A DNA stretch of 64,000 bases from Lachnospiraceae bacterium (GTDB lineage Bacteria > Bacillota > Clostridia > Lachnospirales > Lachnospiraceae). Positions 54,974 through 63,724 of this stretch are shown one piece after another; position 1 is the stretch's first letter, and each line of letters starts with the position of its first letter. The DNA lies in contig SVEH01000002.1 of assembly GCA_015057455.1 (NCBI GenBank), forward strand, positions 124,001-188,000, read 5' to 3'. Both the position numbers and the translations under genes were made by a program. The notes beneath the pieces are model-generated. The model was not told the origin of the DNA. It made no database searches and was given only the letters and a program-made list of their open reading frames with translations.

Positions 54974-56245
54974 ATGAAAAACTTAAAGAAGAATTTTAAG
55001 AAGTACTGTATGGTGCTAATGTGTGTTGCTATGGTTTGTGTTTTAAGTGGATGTAGTGATATGCCTTATAAGAAGGGCAATGTAGATGTGAGTGTAGATA
55101 ATAATGGTAAGGGAAGCATTTCTCAGGAATTCGAGATTTCTACTGGATATTTCAATAATGATTTAACAAAGGTTAAGTTATCTAAGGAATTAGTTCAATT
55201 AATTCAAAGTTCAATTAACGAAGAATTAGGTGTTACTTTAAAGTACATGGAAACAGAAGGAAAGTTAAAGATAAAGCTAACTTTAGATTATGATTCATTT
55301 GCAGATATGAATAGTAAAGTTAATGCTATAAAGACAGCTATATTAGAGAAAAATAGTGCAGTGAAAGTTTACTTATTTGATACAATATCAAGTGTAAATA
55401 ATGTAGAGGTTATAGTTGCTGAATGTGTAAATGAAAAGTTAGATAAGCTTGGAATCGCTTATGACATGGAATCTGATATGTATAAGTATCTTATCGCAAG
55501 ATTGTGGTATTATGGTGAAGGTATTGTTCCAGAAGATAGAATTCTACCAGTGACAGGTGATGTTGAATATAGAGATTTAGATTTTATCAATTTAGATGAA
55601 TATTCTTTAAAGGCAGAGAATGTAGGAAATATTGTAGACGAGAAATCTATAGATAAGGAAGTTACTTCAATATTAGATTACTATTTAGCAGATATATGTG
55701 CAGAAAATCTTGATAAAATTATCGATGTAGATGCATATAATAATTATGTTTTAGATGAATATATAGATAATTATAAAGAGTATATAAATAAAGCTTTAGA
55801 CAATGAGGATGAATCATTTGCAGATATTATAGTTAAGTTGAATATTAACAGTATTGAAGAATTAAATAAAGAAGTAATTAATGGCGCATTTGAATATATG
55901 GGAATGAATGTTTCTGAAGAACTTAATTGGTATGCAGATATTAAAAATGATGGAGAACCATATTATTGTCCAACAGAGTTAATATTCGGAATAAAAGAAG
56001 TAGTTAACACTAACTCTAAGGTGTTCGTAAATGGTACTGAATTAAAAACTAATGAAGATAAGGCTAACGCTGATGCAGCAGTAAAAGAAAATAACACAAA
56101 TAATAAAAAGGATAATAAAGAGATTAACGATATTACACCTAAGACAGCAGATGGAATGAAATTCACATTATTAGTGGTTGTTGCATTAGTTGCAACAATG
56201 GGATTAGGATTGTGCCTAGTATATAGAAAACGTTCATATATGTAA
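54974..56245 (+). CDS. Lipoprotein with C-terminal PKTAD sorting-like signal
   Basis: A 423-residue exported protein. The signal peptide ends in the lipobox LSGC (about residue 26). The main domain is polar and helical, with no family I recognise. The C-terminus has ITPKTADGMK, then a hydrophobic segment and YRKRS, like a sortase signal of the PKTGD class; no sortase gene is nearby. Having both a lipobox and a sorting-like end is odd. ATG 54974 has GGAGG six bases upstream. A candidate RNA element precedes it. Confidence 0.78.
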   Translation: MKNLKKNFKKYCMVLMCVAMVCVLSGCSDMPYKKGNVDVSVDNNGKGSISQEFEISTGYFNNDLTKVKLSKELVQLIQSSINEELGVTLKYMETEGKLKIKLTLDYDSFADMNSKVNAIKTAILEKNSAVKVYLFDTISSVNNVEVIVAECVNEKLDKLGIAYDMESDMYKYLIARLWYYGEGIVPEDRILPVTGDVEYRDLDFINLDEYSLKAENVGNIVDEKSIDKEVTSILDYYLADICAENLDKIIDVDAYNNYVLDEYIDNYKEYINKALDNEDESFADIIVKLNINSIEELNKEVINGAFEYMGMNVSEELNWYADIKNDGEPYYCPTELIFGIKEVVNTNSKVFVNGTELKTNEDKANADAAVKENNTNNKKDNKEINDITPKTADGMKFTLLVVVALVATMGLGLCLVYRKRSYM

Positions 56246-56400
56246 TCCACAGTAATGAGTAATGTATAAAATATCAATAATTCTTAGAGTATAAATAATT
56301 TTTAAATTATGAATAATTTTTAAATTATTTGTAGTAATATTGTTGATTATAACAAATATTTACAATATTCTAAAATGTTTATAAAGTATTACGAAAAGTA

Positions 56401-56429
56401 TTTGCAATGTAACAATTATGTAATATAAT
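56401..56429 (+). promoter_or_regulatory. Promoter of ncRNA element, copy 2
   Basis: -35 TTTGCA (56401-56406), 17-bp spacer, perfect -10 TATAAT (56424-56429), with the same upstream box as copy 1. Confidence 0.72.
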
Positions 56430-56435
56430 TAAATT

Positions 56436-56585
56436 ACAACAAAGGTACAACATAAAAACAAAGAATTAAGAATTAAATTCAAGAGTATTGAATGTATTAT
56501 AAAATGAAAACTATATAACACATATTTATTATAATCCTTGGAATGAGTCACTATTTGCACTAAGCTGTAAGTAGTGGCTTGTTTC
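56436..56585 (+). ncRNA. Candidate small RNA or leader RNA, copy 2
   Basis: About 150 nt. It has the same plan as copy 1: ACAACAAAGGTACAACATAA, a hairpin ATTCAA to TTGAAT with a different loop, the identical 38-nt core, and the terminator. The T run is interrupted (GGCTTGTTTC), so readthrough into the MNT gene about 100 bases downstream is likely. Confidence 0.65.
56546..56585 (+). terminator. Terminator of ncRNA copy 2
   Basis: The same hairpin as copies 1 and 3, with loop CTAAGC, but a weaker, interrupted T run. Confidence 0.65.
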
Positions 56586-56687
56586 AATTGTGTGGTGTTT
56601 AAGTATAAATTTGTTGACGACTATAAATAAAATTTTTATAATAAATATGATAAAGTATTTATGTGTGTAGATAAAGGAGTAGAAGCG

Positions 56688-57029
56688 TTGGATAGAGAAT
56701 ATATAATACAAGTGTTAGGTGAATTGCCTGCTGAGTTGGAAAAGGTATACGGTGATAAATTAAAAAAAGTAGTACTGTATGGTTCTGTAGCTCGAGGTAT
56801 GTTTAATGATGAATCAGATGTAGATATTATGTTGTTAGTTGATATGAATAGAAGTGAATTATTAGAAAAAGAAGATGCATTAAGTGAGATATCAACTAAT
56901 TTGGCGTTAGAATATCTAAAGTTTTTTTCAATAATAGATGTTAGTTATGAAGAATATGATCAATGGAAAGACGTGTTACCATTATATAAAAATATAGATA
57001 AGGAAGGTATTGTATTGTATGCAGCATAA
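56688..57029 (+). CDS. MNT-type nucleotidyltransferase (antitoxin)
   Basis: A 113-residue minimal nucleotidyltransferase. The signature YGSVARGMFNDESDVDIM has the full GSxxRG and DxD. It belongs to the MNT antitoxins of type VII toxin-antitoxin systems, which place AMP on the partner HEPN toxin. The start is probably TTG 56688, since AAAGGAG lies eight bases before it; ATG 56661 in frame has no ribosome site. Its last 11 bases overlap the HEPN gene. The N-domain of the nitrilase fusion at 16730 is a clear relative. Confidence 0.88.
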   Translation: MDREYIIQVLGELPAELEKVYGDKLKKVVLYGSVARGMFNDESDVDIMLLVDMNRSELLEKEDALSEISTNLALEYLKFFSIIDVSYEEYDQWKDVLPLYKNIDKEGIVLYAA

Positions 57030-57414
57030 CGAGAAAGATTTATCACAATATAGGATTGAGAGAGCTAAAGAAGATTTGCGAAATGCATATGTTAATTATG
57101 AAAATAAGCTGTTTAAAGGTGCAGTGAATCGAGCATATTATGCAATTTTTCATTCCATAAGAGCAGTGAATATATTAGATGGTTTCGATGCATCCAAGCA
57201 TTCATCTGTAATTGCCTATTTTAATAGAAATTTTGTTCATACAGGAAAGTTTGAAATAGGAACATATAAAATTATAGATTCAGCATATAGAATAAGAGAA
57301 AAATGTGATTATTCAGATGTTTATATCGTGTCCAAGGAAGAGGCGTTTAAGCAAATAGAAAAAGCAGATACATTTATAAAAATAGTTGAGAAGTTTTTAA
57401 AATTTAATAAATAA
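57019..57414 (+). CDS. HEPN-domain protein (toxin)
   Basis: A 131-residue all-helical HEPN protein. RAKEDLRNAYVNYEN, then GAVNRAYYAIFHSIRA, are the family helices, and RNFVH gives an RxxxH-type catalytic motif. HEPN toxins of MNT/HEPN pairs cleave RNA and are silenced by AMP addition. ATG 57019 overlaps the MNT stop by 11 bases, so translation is probably coupled. A terminator of the ncRNA type follows ten bases after the stop. Confidence 0.87.
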   Translation: MQHNEKDLSQYRIERAKEDLRNAYVNYENKLFKGAVNRAYYAIFHSIRAVNILDGFDASKHSSVIAYFNRNFVHTGKFEIGTYKIIDSAYRIREKCDYSDVYIVSKEEAFKQIEKADTFIKIVEKFLKFNK

Positions 57415-57423
57415 AATATAAGG

Positions 57424-57462
57424 AGTCACTATTTACACTTAGTTGTGGGTAGTGGCTTTTTT
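57424..57462 (+). terminator. Solo copy of the ncRNA terminator after HEPN
   Basis: AGTCACTATTTACA and its G-U-rich complement around CTTAGT, followed by TTTTTT. It matches the terminators of the ncRNA copies, but no promoter or core lies before it. Confidence 0.85.
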
Positions 57463-57678
57463 CAAGTTTATAAGTTTTAGAGAGGACAAATTATAGTGAT
57501 GTTTGGATATGACTTTTTTATGTTTTTTTTAGATGACTTTTGTATGAATATTAATTATAATGTTTAATAATAGTGTTATACAAATTGATATTGGTCGTAT
57601 TATAGATAAAAGTATGCTTTTTCAAAAAATAAAAGGTGTGGAGAGAATATATAAGACAGAATAGAGAGGTATTATGAT

Positions 57679-57900
57679 ATGTTATTAGAAGTACAGAACT
57701 ATATGATTTCAGCATTAGATATAATATTTATTGCTGTTGGGTTAATTAGAACGTATTTTACTTATTTAGTATTGGTAAAAGTATTAGAAAGAAGAGATTC
57801 TAAGGGATATAAGTATGTGTTTTTTAGTTTCATATTTCCAATTGTAGCTTATGTGGTTTATAAGAAAGTTATTGAAAAGGAAAAACAGATAAAGGCATAA
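57679..57900 (+). CDS. Small membrane protein, two segments
   Basis: A 73-residue protein with hydrophobic segments at about 13-32 and 46-60 and a Lys-rich C-terminus (KKVIEKEKQIK). GAGAGG precedes the ATG. I do not recognise the family. It lies between the MNT/HEPN pair and the third ncRNA copy. Confidence 0.6.
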   Translation: MLLEVQNYMISALDIIFIAVGLIRTYFTYLVLVKVLERRDSKGYKYVFFSFIFPIVAYVVYKKVIEKEKQIKA

Positions 57901-57952
57901 AAGTAAAACATTGGAAAAATTCTAAAATGTTTATAAAGTATTACAAAAAGTA

Positions 57953-57981
57953 TTTACAATGTAATAAAAATGTAATATAAT
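57953..57981 (+). promoter_or_regulatory. Promoter of ncRNA element, copy 3
   Basis: -35 TTTACA (57953-57958), 17-bp spacer, perfect -10 TATAAT (57976-57981), with the conserved upstream box. Confidence 0.75.
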
Positions 57982-57987
57982 TAAATT

Positions 57988-58138
57988 ACAACAAAGGTAC
58001 AACATAAAAACAAAGAAAAAGAATTAAAATTCAAATAATTGAATTAAATATATAAAATAGAAAACTATATAACACATATTTATTATAATCCTTGGAAGGG
58101 GTCACTATTTACACTAAGCTGTGGGTAGTGGCTCTTTT
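57988..58138 (+). ncRNA. Candidate small RNA, copy 3
   Basis: About 150 nt. It shares the 5' box, a hairpin AATTCAA/TTGAATT with a short loop, the identical 38-nt core and the terminator. No plus-strand gene follows (the next gene is convergent), which favours a free small RNA over a leader. Confidence 0.7.
58099..58138 (+). terminator. Terminator of ncRNA copy 3
   Basis: A 14-bp stem with G-U pairs, loop CTAAGC, then CTCTTTTC. Confidence 0.75.
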
Positions 58139-58146
58139 CAATTGTC

Positions 58147-58185
58147 GCAACCAACAAATTAAAGTTTGTTTGATTTGTTGGTTGC
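58147..58185. terminator. 13-bp hairpin downstream of the 58.2-kb lipoprotein gene
   Basis: GCAACCAACAAAT (58147-58159) and its exact complement (58173-58185) around a 13-base loop. It lies just beyond the stop of the minus-strand lipoprotein gene and probably ends its transcript, though there is no clear T run. Confidence 0.55.
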
Positions 58186-58200
58186 TATATTTAAGATATT

Positions 58201-58911
58201 CTAAGGCACGTAATGATTTACAACGTGGACGATTTGTCTAGCCCTAACAACAATACTTAGTTCAAAATCAGATGAACGTTGAGTATCTTTACTATCGATA
58301 TAGTCTTCTAGTTTTTCGTCAAAGTTTTCTTTTATGATAGGTTTATCTGTAGTAGCGTCTGTGTGATCAATAAAAAGTAAGTCATCAGATACAGGTAGCT
58401 CTACTTCTCCAATTTCAGATGTTAAATAATAGTTGTTCATTTGCATAATTCTATAGAAAGAGCCTTCCTTTGCAAAATCATAGCCATCGTTCATCATTCC
58501 GCCATTTACCTCATAATAGTCATATTCATCGTTGAATTTACATTCTTTAACTTTTACATCCTTACCATTAATTACAAGCGTGTCACCTTTTTTTAGATTT
58601 TTCATTGTCTCCTCAGAAAATCTATCATAGTCAAATATTTTTACTTTGATAGTTTTTTCGTCGTCTTTTTCACGATAACTGCCTTTTACAAACTTAACAG
58701 CATACATACCATCCGCAAATGCATATTTGGCATCAGGTAATGTATAAATAGATGAGTATTTAGTGCCTTCAGAACTGCTTTGGTCAGGTTTTTCTGTTTT
58801 TACTGCTTCGCCAGTAGTTTTGTTTCCATCATCTGTACTTTTAGAGCAAGCAATTAATGATGAGCCTGCTAATGCTAAACATAGTACAATTAAATGTTTT
58901 CTAAATTTCAT
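58201..58911 (-). CDS. Lipoprotein, unknown
   Basis: A 236-residue exported lipoprotein. The signal peptide ends at the lipobox LIAC. The rest is Lys/Asp-rich and beta-like, with repeated Tyr and Asp, and I recognise no family. The in-frame ATG 58923 overlaps the GGAGGAG site, so ATG 58911 is the better start. It stands alone on the minus strand. Confidence 0.72.
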   Translation of the reverse strand: MKFRKHLIVLCLALAGSSLIACSKSTDDGNKTTGEAVKTEKPDQSSSEGTKYSSIYTLPDAKYAFADGMYAVKFVKGSYREKDDEKTIKVKIFDYDRFSEETMKNLKKGDTLVINGKDVKVKECKFNDEYDYYEVNGGMMNDGYDFAKEGSFYRIMQMNNYYLTSEIGEVELPVSDDLLFIDHTDATTDKPIIKENFDEKLEDYIDSKDTQRSSDFELSIVVRARQIVHVVNHYVP

Positions 58912-59142
58912 TTTCTCCTCCATTCTAGAATTTCTATTTTATAATTAAGAAGTTTAATATATATTTCCAAAGTTATTATCGAAATGAATTATTAAAAATT
59001 AATAACAATATAAAGAAAGTTAGCTTTCCCTTGATTTGTTAAAGTACTTACTTTATAATCAATATATGGTGCTACAAATGGGATATTGTGCACCTAGTAT
59101 GGGATTAGTGTGAAGTTATGAATTATAGAAGGAGGATACATT

Positions 59143-60045
59143 TTGCAAAGTAATTTTAAGTCAGGGTTTGTGACACTTATAGGAAGACCTAATGTTGGTA
59201 AATCAACCTTGATGAATAGTTTAATTGGACAGAAAATAGCTATTACATCGAATAAGCCACAGACTACAAGAAATAGAATTCAAACAGTTTATACAGATGA
59301 GGAAGGACAGATTATTTTCTTAGATACACCAGGTATTCATAAAGCTAAGAATAAGCTTGGAGATTTTATGGTGAATGCAGCTGAGAGAACACTTTCAGAG
59401 GTTGATGTGGTAGTGTGGCTAGTAGAACCTACAGATTTTATAGGTACACATGAGCAACATATAGCGGAGATATTAAAGAATGTTAAGACACCAGTAGTTT
59501 TGGCAATTAATAAAATAGATACTGTTAATAAAGAAGATATTATGATGGCAATTAATACATATAAGGAAGCTCATAATTTTGCGGAGATTGTTCCTGTATC
59601 AGCACTTAAGGGTGATAATAAGACAGAACTTATGAAGGTACTGTTTAAATATTTACCACAAGGACCTATGTATTATGATGAAGATACAGTAACTGACCAA
59701 CCTGAGAGACAGATAGTAGCAGAATTAATTCGAGAGAAGGCTTTGCGATTATTAAATGATGAAGTGCCACATGGTATTGCAGTTACAATTGAAAGTATGA
59801 AGTATCGTAAAAAGGCACATTTATTTGATATAGAAGCGACTATTATATGTGAAAGAGATTCACATAAAGGTATTATAATAGGAAAAAAAGGTGCTATGCT
59901 AAAAAGCATAGGAACTAAAGCTAGATTAGAAATAGAGAATTTATTAGGTAATAAAGTTAATCTTCAATTATGGGTGAAAGTTAAAAAAGATTGGAGAGAT
60001 AGTGACTTTTTACTTAAAAACTATGGGTATAAAGATAATAATTAA
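59143..60045 (+). CDS. era: GTPase Era
   Basis: A 300-residue GTPase that helps assemble the 30S ribosomal subunit near the 3' end of 16S rRNA. G1 is GRPNVGKSTLMN, G3 DTPGIH, G4 NKID, and the C-terminal KH domain has IIGKKGAMLKSIG. TTG 59143 is the start, with GGAGG seven bases upstream, and no good ATG lies nearby. It is followed by a YqzL-like gene and recO, a common Firmicute order. Confidence 0.96.
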   Translation: MQSNFKSGFVTLIGRPNVGKSTLMNSLIGQKIAITSNKPQTTRNRIQTVYTDEEGQIIFLDTPGIHKAKNKLGDFMVNAAERTLSEVDVVVWLVEPTDFIGTHEQHIAEILKNVKTPVVLAINKIDTVNKEDIMMAINTYKEAHNFAEIVPVSALKGDNKTELMKVLFKYLPQGPMYYDEDTVTDQPERQIVAELIREKALRLLNDEVPHGIAVTIESMKYRKKAHLFDIEATIICERDSHKGIIIGKKGAMLKSIGTKARLEIENLLGNKVNLQLWVKVKKDWRDSDFLLKNYGYKDNN

Positions 60046-60108
60046 ATCTGTAATTATTTAATCAATATTTATTAAAATGGTGTGTAGTTTGAGAATGGGG
60101 ATAAGTGT

Positions 60109-60288
60109 ATGAAGTTTATGGATTTATGGGAGAAGTTTGAGCAATCAGGAGATATTAGAGATTATTTAGAGTATTGCGCATGGAATGGTTCTGTAGATTT
60201 AACTAGATTTATCATTTCAGAAAATATGGTTATTGAAAGCGGTGACTTAAGTGGATTTAAGGCAGACGGTAATGGGGCAAGTGCTTAG
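60109..60288 (+). CDS. YqzL-like small protein
   Basis: A 59-residue protein (MKFMDLWEKFEQSGDIRDYL onward). The Trp and the Gly-Asp-Ile-Asp-Tyr-Leu pattern resembles YqzL proteins, which lie between era and recO in Bacillus. ATG 60109 follows GGGG by nine bases. Its 3' end overlaps the start of recO by 38 bases in another frame. The function is unknown. Confidence 0.65.
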   Translation: MKFMDLWEKFEQSGDIRDYLEYCAWNGSVDLTRFIISENMVIESGDLSGFKADGNGASA

Positions 60289-60991
60289 TGCAAGTCCTGT
60301 TGGAGATTATGATAAACGATTAACGATATTAACAAAAGAATATGGTAAAATAACAGTATTTGCTAGAGGTGCAAGAAGGCAAAATAGCATGCTTATGGCA
60401 TGCTCCCAGCCTTTTACCTTTGGCAATTTTACTGTGTATAGAGGAAAGAATGCATATAATCTAATGAGTGCAGAGATTAATAATTATTTTGTTGAATTAC
60501 GAGATGATATAGAAGCTGTTACTTATGGATTATATTTTTGTGAATTTGTAGATTATTATACAAAAGAGAATCAAGAGGCGTCTCAAGTGCTAAAACTTTT
60601 ATTTCAGTCATGCAGAGCATTGACGCATAAAGATTTAGATAAAAGAATGGTTAGATTTGTATTTGAAGCAAAACTTATATATTTAAATGGAGAGATAACA
60701 CCATTACATGAATGTATTAAGTGTGGGGAGAAAGAAAGTTTAGTTGGATTGTCTGTTGAAAATGGTGGTATGATTTGCGGAAATTGCATAAGTACTGTTG
60801 GTGACATAATTAAATTAAGTCAGTCGGCAATCTATACATTGCAATATATTATGTTTTCTTCAATTGAAAAATTATACTCATTTTCTGTTACAGAAGAAGT
60901 AATAAAAGAAATTGAATTTGCAATGAGATGTTATATTGGAAGATATGTAGATAGAAAATTTAAGTCTATGGAGATGTTAGAAGTATTTTAA
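60251..60991 (+). CDS. recO: DNA repair protein RecO
   Basis: A 246-residue recombination mediator that helps RecA load on SSB-coated DNA with RecR. The N-terminal OB fold has VLSASPVGDYDKRLTILTKE and KITVFARGARR. The zinc site is CIKCG and CGNC. GTG 60251 gives the normal N-terminus and overlaps the small upstream gene. The length is normal. Confidence 0.93.
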   Translation: MDLRQTVMGQVLSASPVGDYDKRLTILTKEYGKITVFARGARRQNSMLMACSQPFTFGNFTVYRGKNAYNLMSAEINNYFVELRDDIEAVTYGLYFCEFVDYYTKENQEASQVLKLLFQSCRALTHKDLDKRMVRFVFEAKLIYLNGEITPLHECIKCGEKESLVGLSVENGGMICGNCISTVGDIIKLSQSAIYTLQYIMFSSIEKLYSFSVTEEVIKEIEFAMRCYIGRYVDRKFKSMEMLEVF

Positions 60992-61208
60992 GAGTAATTC
61001 TAATGATTATATAAAATGCATAATTTTAGATTGTTGTTTGATATGAAAAAAATACTTGAATTTATATAAGGTTATAAGTACAATATAGTAATGGTGAGTA
61101 TAATGTTACAGAGATAACTCTGATAATTTTTCTGAAGGCTTAAGTAAGGAGTACTTTGGCATACAGGAGTTGGGTGAGAAGAAAGGAAAGTAGGTATTAG
61201 GGAAAGTT

Positions 61209-61853
61209 ATGAAGAAGAGATTTTTGAAGGTGGCATTTTTAGGAATAAGTGCAATTGCATTAGTAGGTTGTAATAGCAAGAATGTAACTATTACTGCAGA
61301 TAAAGCAAAAGATAACGAGATAATTGTTACAGATAATGGCAAGATTCAAAGTGTAATTAAAGAGAAGTTTGATAAGAAATATTATGATGAGAAAGAATTA
61401 AAGTCATTCATAAAGGACGATTTGAAAGATTTTAATAAAGATAATGATACAAAGATTAAGCTGAATTCTATGAAGGTTAAAGATGAGAATGTATATGCTG
61501 TAATAGATTACAAGTCAGCAGAAGAGTATAACCAATATGGAGATGCTAGAATTACAGTTATGAAGGCAGATTTAGCTAAAGACAGTAGCGTTGTTCCAGA
61601 TAAGCTTAATATATATGGAAAAGATAAGAAAGAAAACAAATTTGAAACATTGGATAAAGACATGAAGGTAGTAGTTATTCAAGAAAAACCAGTAGGGGAT
61701 ACTCCATATGGAGATATGCCATCTGAAAGTAAAGTTGACTTAAAAGTAACTGTTGCTGGAAAGATAAAGTATGTTTCTAATGCGAAGAAGGATGATGGTA
61801 ATACTGCTAAGATATCATCTTTAAAGGATCCGGTAGTAGTTGTGTATAAGTAA
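61209..61853 (+). CDS. Lipoprotein, unknown
   Basis: A 214-residue exported lipoprotein. The signal ends at the lipobox LVGC (about residue 21). The mature part is Lys/Asp-rich with no domain I recognise. The start has GGGAAAG upstream. It stands alone, between recO and glyQS. Confidence 0.72.
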   Translation: MKKRFLKVAFLGISAIALVGCNSKNVTITADKAKDNEIIVTDNGKIQSVIKEKFDKKYYDEKELKSFIKDDLKDFNKDNDTKIKLNSMKVKDENVYAVIDYKSAEEYNQYGDARITVMKADLAKDSSVVPDKLNIYGKDKKENKFETLDKDMKVVVIQEKPVGDTPYGDMPSESKVDLKVTVAGKIKYVSNAKKDDGNTAKISSLKDPVVVVYK

Positions 61854-62057
61854 TTAAATATACAGAATTAATAGTAATATAGCTAGACTATACTTTTAAT
61901 AGTAAATTAAAGTGAGTATGTTTATGGCTCATAATAATAGATTATCAAAGGTTAAATTTAAATAGATTAATAAAATAGTGATAATTAAGATAAAAAAATA
62001 AAGCGTTGAGATAAAAAACAAATTAATTTATTAATAATATTAGTATGAATATATTTA

Positions 62058-62077
62058 GGAAGTGAGAAGTCGCTTTC
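62058..62077 (+). promoter_or_regulatory. Hairpin before the glyQS ribosome site
   Basis: GGAAGTGA pairs with TCGCTTTC around a GAAG tetraloop, ending directly before GGATAGGAGAG, the ribosome binding site. It lacks the T-box sequence, so it is only a leader hairpin. Confidence 0.45.
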
Positions 62078-62093
62078 GGATAGGAGAGTTACA

Positions 62094-63491
62094 ATGGCGA
62101 AAGTAGAAAAGACAATGGAGAAAATAGTTGCATTAGCTAAAGCAAGAGGATTTGTATATCCAGGATCAGAGATTTATGGTGGCTTAGCTAATACATGGGA
62201 TTATGGAAACTTAGGTGTAGAACTTAAGAATAATGTAAAAAAAGCATGGTGGAAGAAATTTATTCAAGAAAATCCATATAACGTGGGTGTTGATTGTGCA
62301 ATTCTTATGAATCCACAAACTTGGATTGCATCAGGACATTTAGGTAGTTTTTCAGATCCATTAATGGACTGTAAGGAATGTCATGAGAGATTTAGAGCAG
62401 ATCAATTAATTGAGAATTATATGAAAGAGAATAATATTGAGATAGAAGGTTCTGTTGATGCATGGGATGTTAATGAAATGGCAGACTACATAAAAGAACA
62501 TAATATAGGATGTCCAACTTGTGGAAAGCATAATTTTACAGATATAAGACAATTTAATCTTATGTTTAAGACTTTCCAAGGTGTTACAGAGGATGCTAAG
62601 AATACAGTATATCTTAGACCAGAAACAGCCCAAGGTATATTTGTTAACTTTAAGAATGTACAAAGAACTTCTAGAAAGAAGATTCCATTTGGTATAGGTC
62701 AGATTGGTAAGTCATTTAGAAATGAAATAACTCCAGGTAACTTTACATTTAGGACAAGAGAGTTTGAACAAATGGAATTAGAGTTTTTCTGTGAACCAGA
62801 TACAGACTTAGAATGGTTTGCATATTGGAAAGAATTCTGTATTAATTGGTTAAAAGATTTAGGAATTAAAGATGATGAGATGCGAGTTCGTGATCATGAT
62901 CAAGAAGAATTATCATTTTATAGTAAAGCAACTACAGATATAGAGTTCCTATTCCCATTTGGATGGGGAGAACTATGGGGAATAGCAGATAGAACTGACT
63001 ATGACCTAACTCAACATCAGAATGTTTCAAAAGAAGATTTAACATATTTTGATGATGAGAAGAAAGAAAGATATGTACCATATGTAATAGAACCATCATT
63101 AGGAGCAGATAGAGTAACATTGGCATTTTTATGTGCAGCATATGATGAGGAAGAGTTAGAAGGTAATGATATGAGAACTGTACTACGTTTTCACCCTGCT
63201 ATCGCCCCTGTTAAGATAGGAGTATTACCATTATCTAAGAAGTTAAATGATGGAGCAACTAAAGTATTTGAAGAATTATGTAAAACATATAACTGTGAAT
63301 ATGATGATAGAGGTAACATAGGTAAGAGATATAGAAGACAAGATGAAATTGGTACCCCATTCTGTGTTACATATGATTTTGAATCAGAAGAAGATGGTGC
63401 AGTTACAGTAAGAGATAGAGATTCAATGAAACAAGATAGAGTTAAAATTGAAGATCTTAAGGCGTATTTTGAAGAGAAATTTGCATATTAA
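62094..63491 (+). CDS. glyQS: Glycyl-tRNA synthetase, single-chain
   Basis: It charges tRNA-Gly. It is the alpha2-type enzyme of 465 residues. [15 protein letters not shown] lies at the N-terminus, the class II motif 2 region is [12 protein letters not shown], and motif 3 is [12 protein letters not shown]. The C-terminal anticodon-binding domain starts at about 365. The start has AGGAGAG. A terminator follows. Confidence 0.97.
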   Translation: MAKVEKTMEKIVALAKARGFVYPGSEIYGGLANTWDYGNLGVELKNNVKKAWWKKFIQENPYNVGVDCAILMNPQTWIASGHLGSFSDPLMDCKECHERFRADQLIENYMKENNIEIEGSVDAWDVNEMADYIKEHNIGCPTCGKHNFTDIRQFNLMFKTFQGVTEDAKNTVYLRPETAQGIFVNFKNVQRTSRKKIPFGIGQIGKSFRNEITPGNFTFRTREFEQMELEFFCEPDTDLEWFAYWKEFCINWLKDLGIKDDEMRVRDHDQEELSFYSKATTDIEFLFPFGWGELWGIADRTDYDLTQHQNVSKEDLTYFDDEKKERYVPYVIEPSLGADRVTLAFLCAAYDEEELEGNDMRTVLRFHPAIAPVKIGVLPLSKKLNDGATKVFEELCKTYNCEYDDRGNIGKRYRRQDEIGTPFCVTYDFESEEDGAVTVRDRDSMKQDRVKIEDLKAYFEEKFAY

Positions 63492-63534
63492 TCACATTAG
63501 AATAGAATATAGATTGTTAATTGTTTGGGATAAA

Positions 63535-63559
63535 AGAGGTTCAATTGGAACCTCTTTTT
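63535..63559 (+). terminator. Intrinsic terminator of glyQS
   Basis: AGAGGTTC (63535-63542) pairs with GAACCTCT (63548-63555) around a five-base loop, followed by TTTTC. Confidence 0.88.
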
Positions 63560-63724
63560 CGTGGTTTCATTTCTGATGTTTTATAAAGAACTTATGAGAA
63601 AAATCGATTTTGTGAAAAAAATGTCAAAAATTTATCAATTTTATGTAGAAATATGAAAAAGAATATGTTAGTATAGAAAAGATGGGCGGAATAAGTCCAC
63701 AACATAGTTTAAGGAGGTTGGACC

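Noticed and set aside
61854..62093. T-box riboswitch before glyQS
   Set aside because: The conserved T-box sequence and a specifier loop could not be found by eye in this 240-bp leader.
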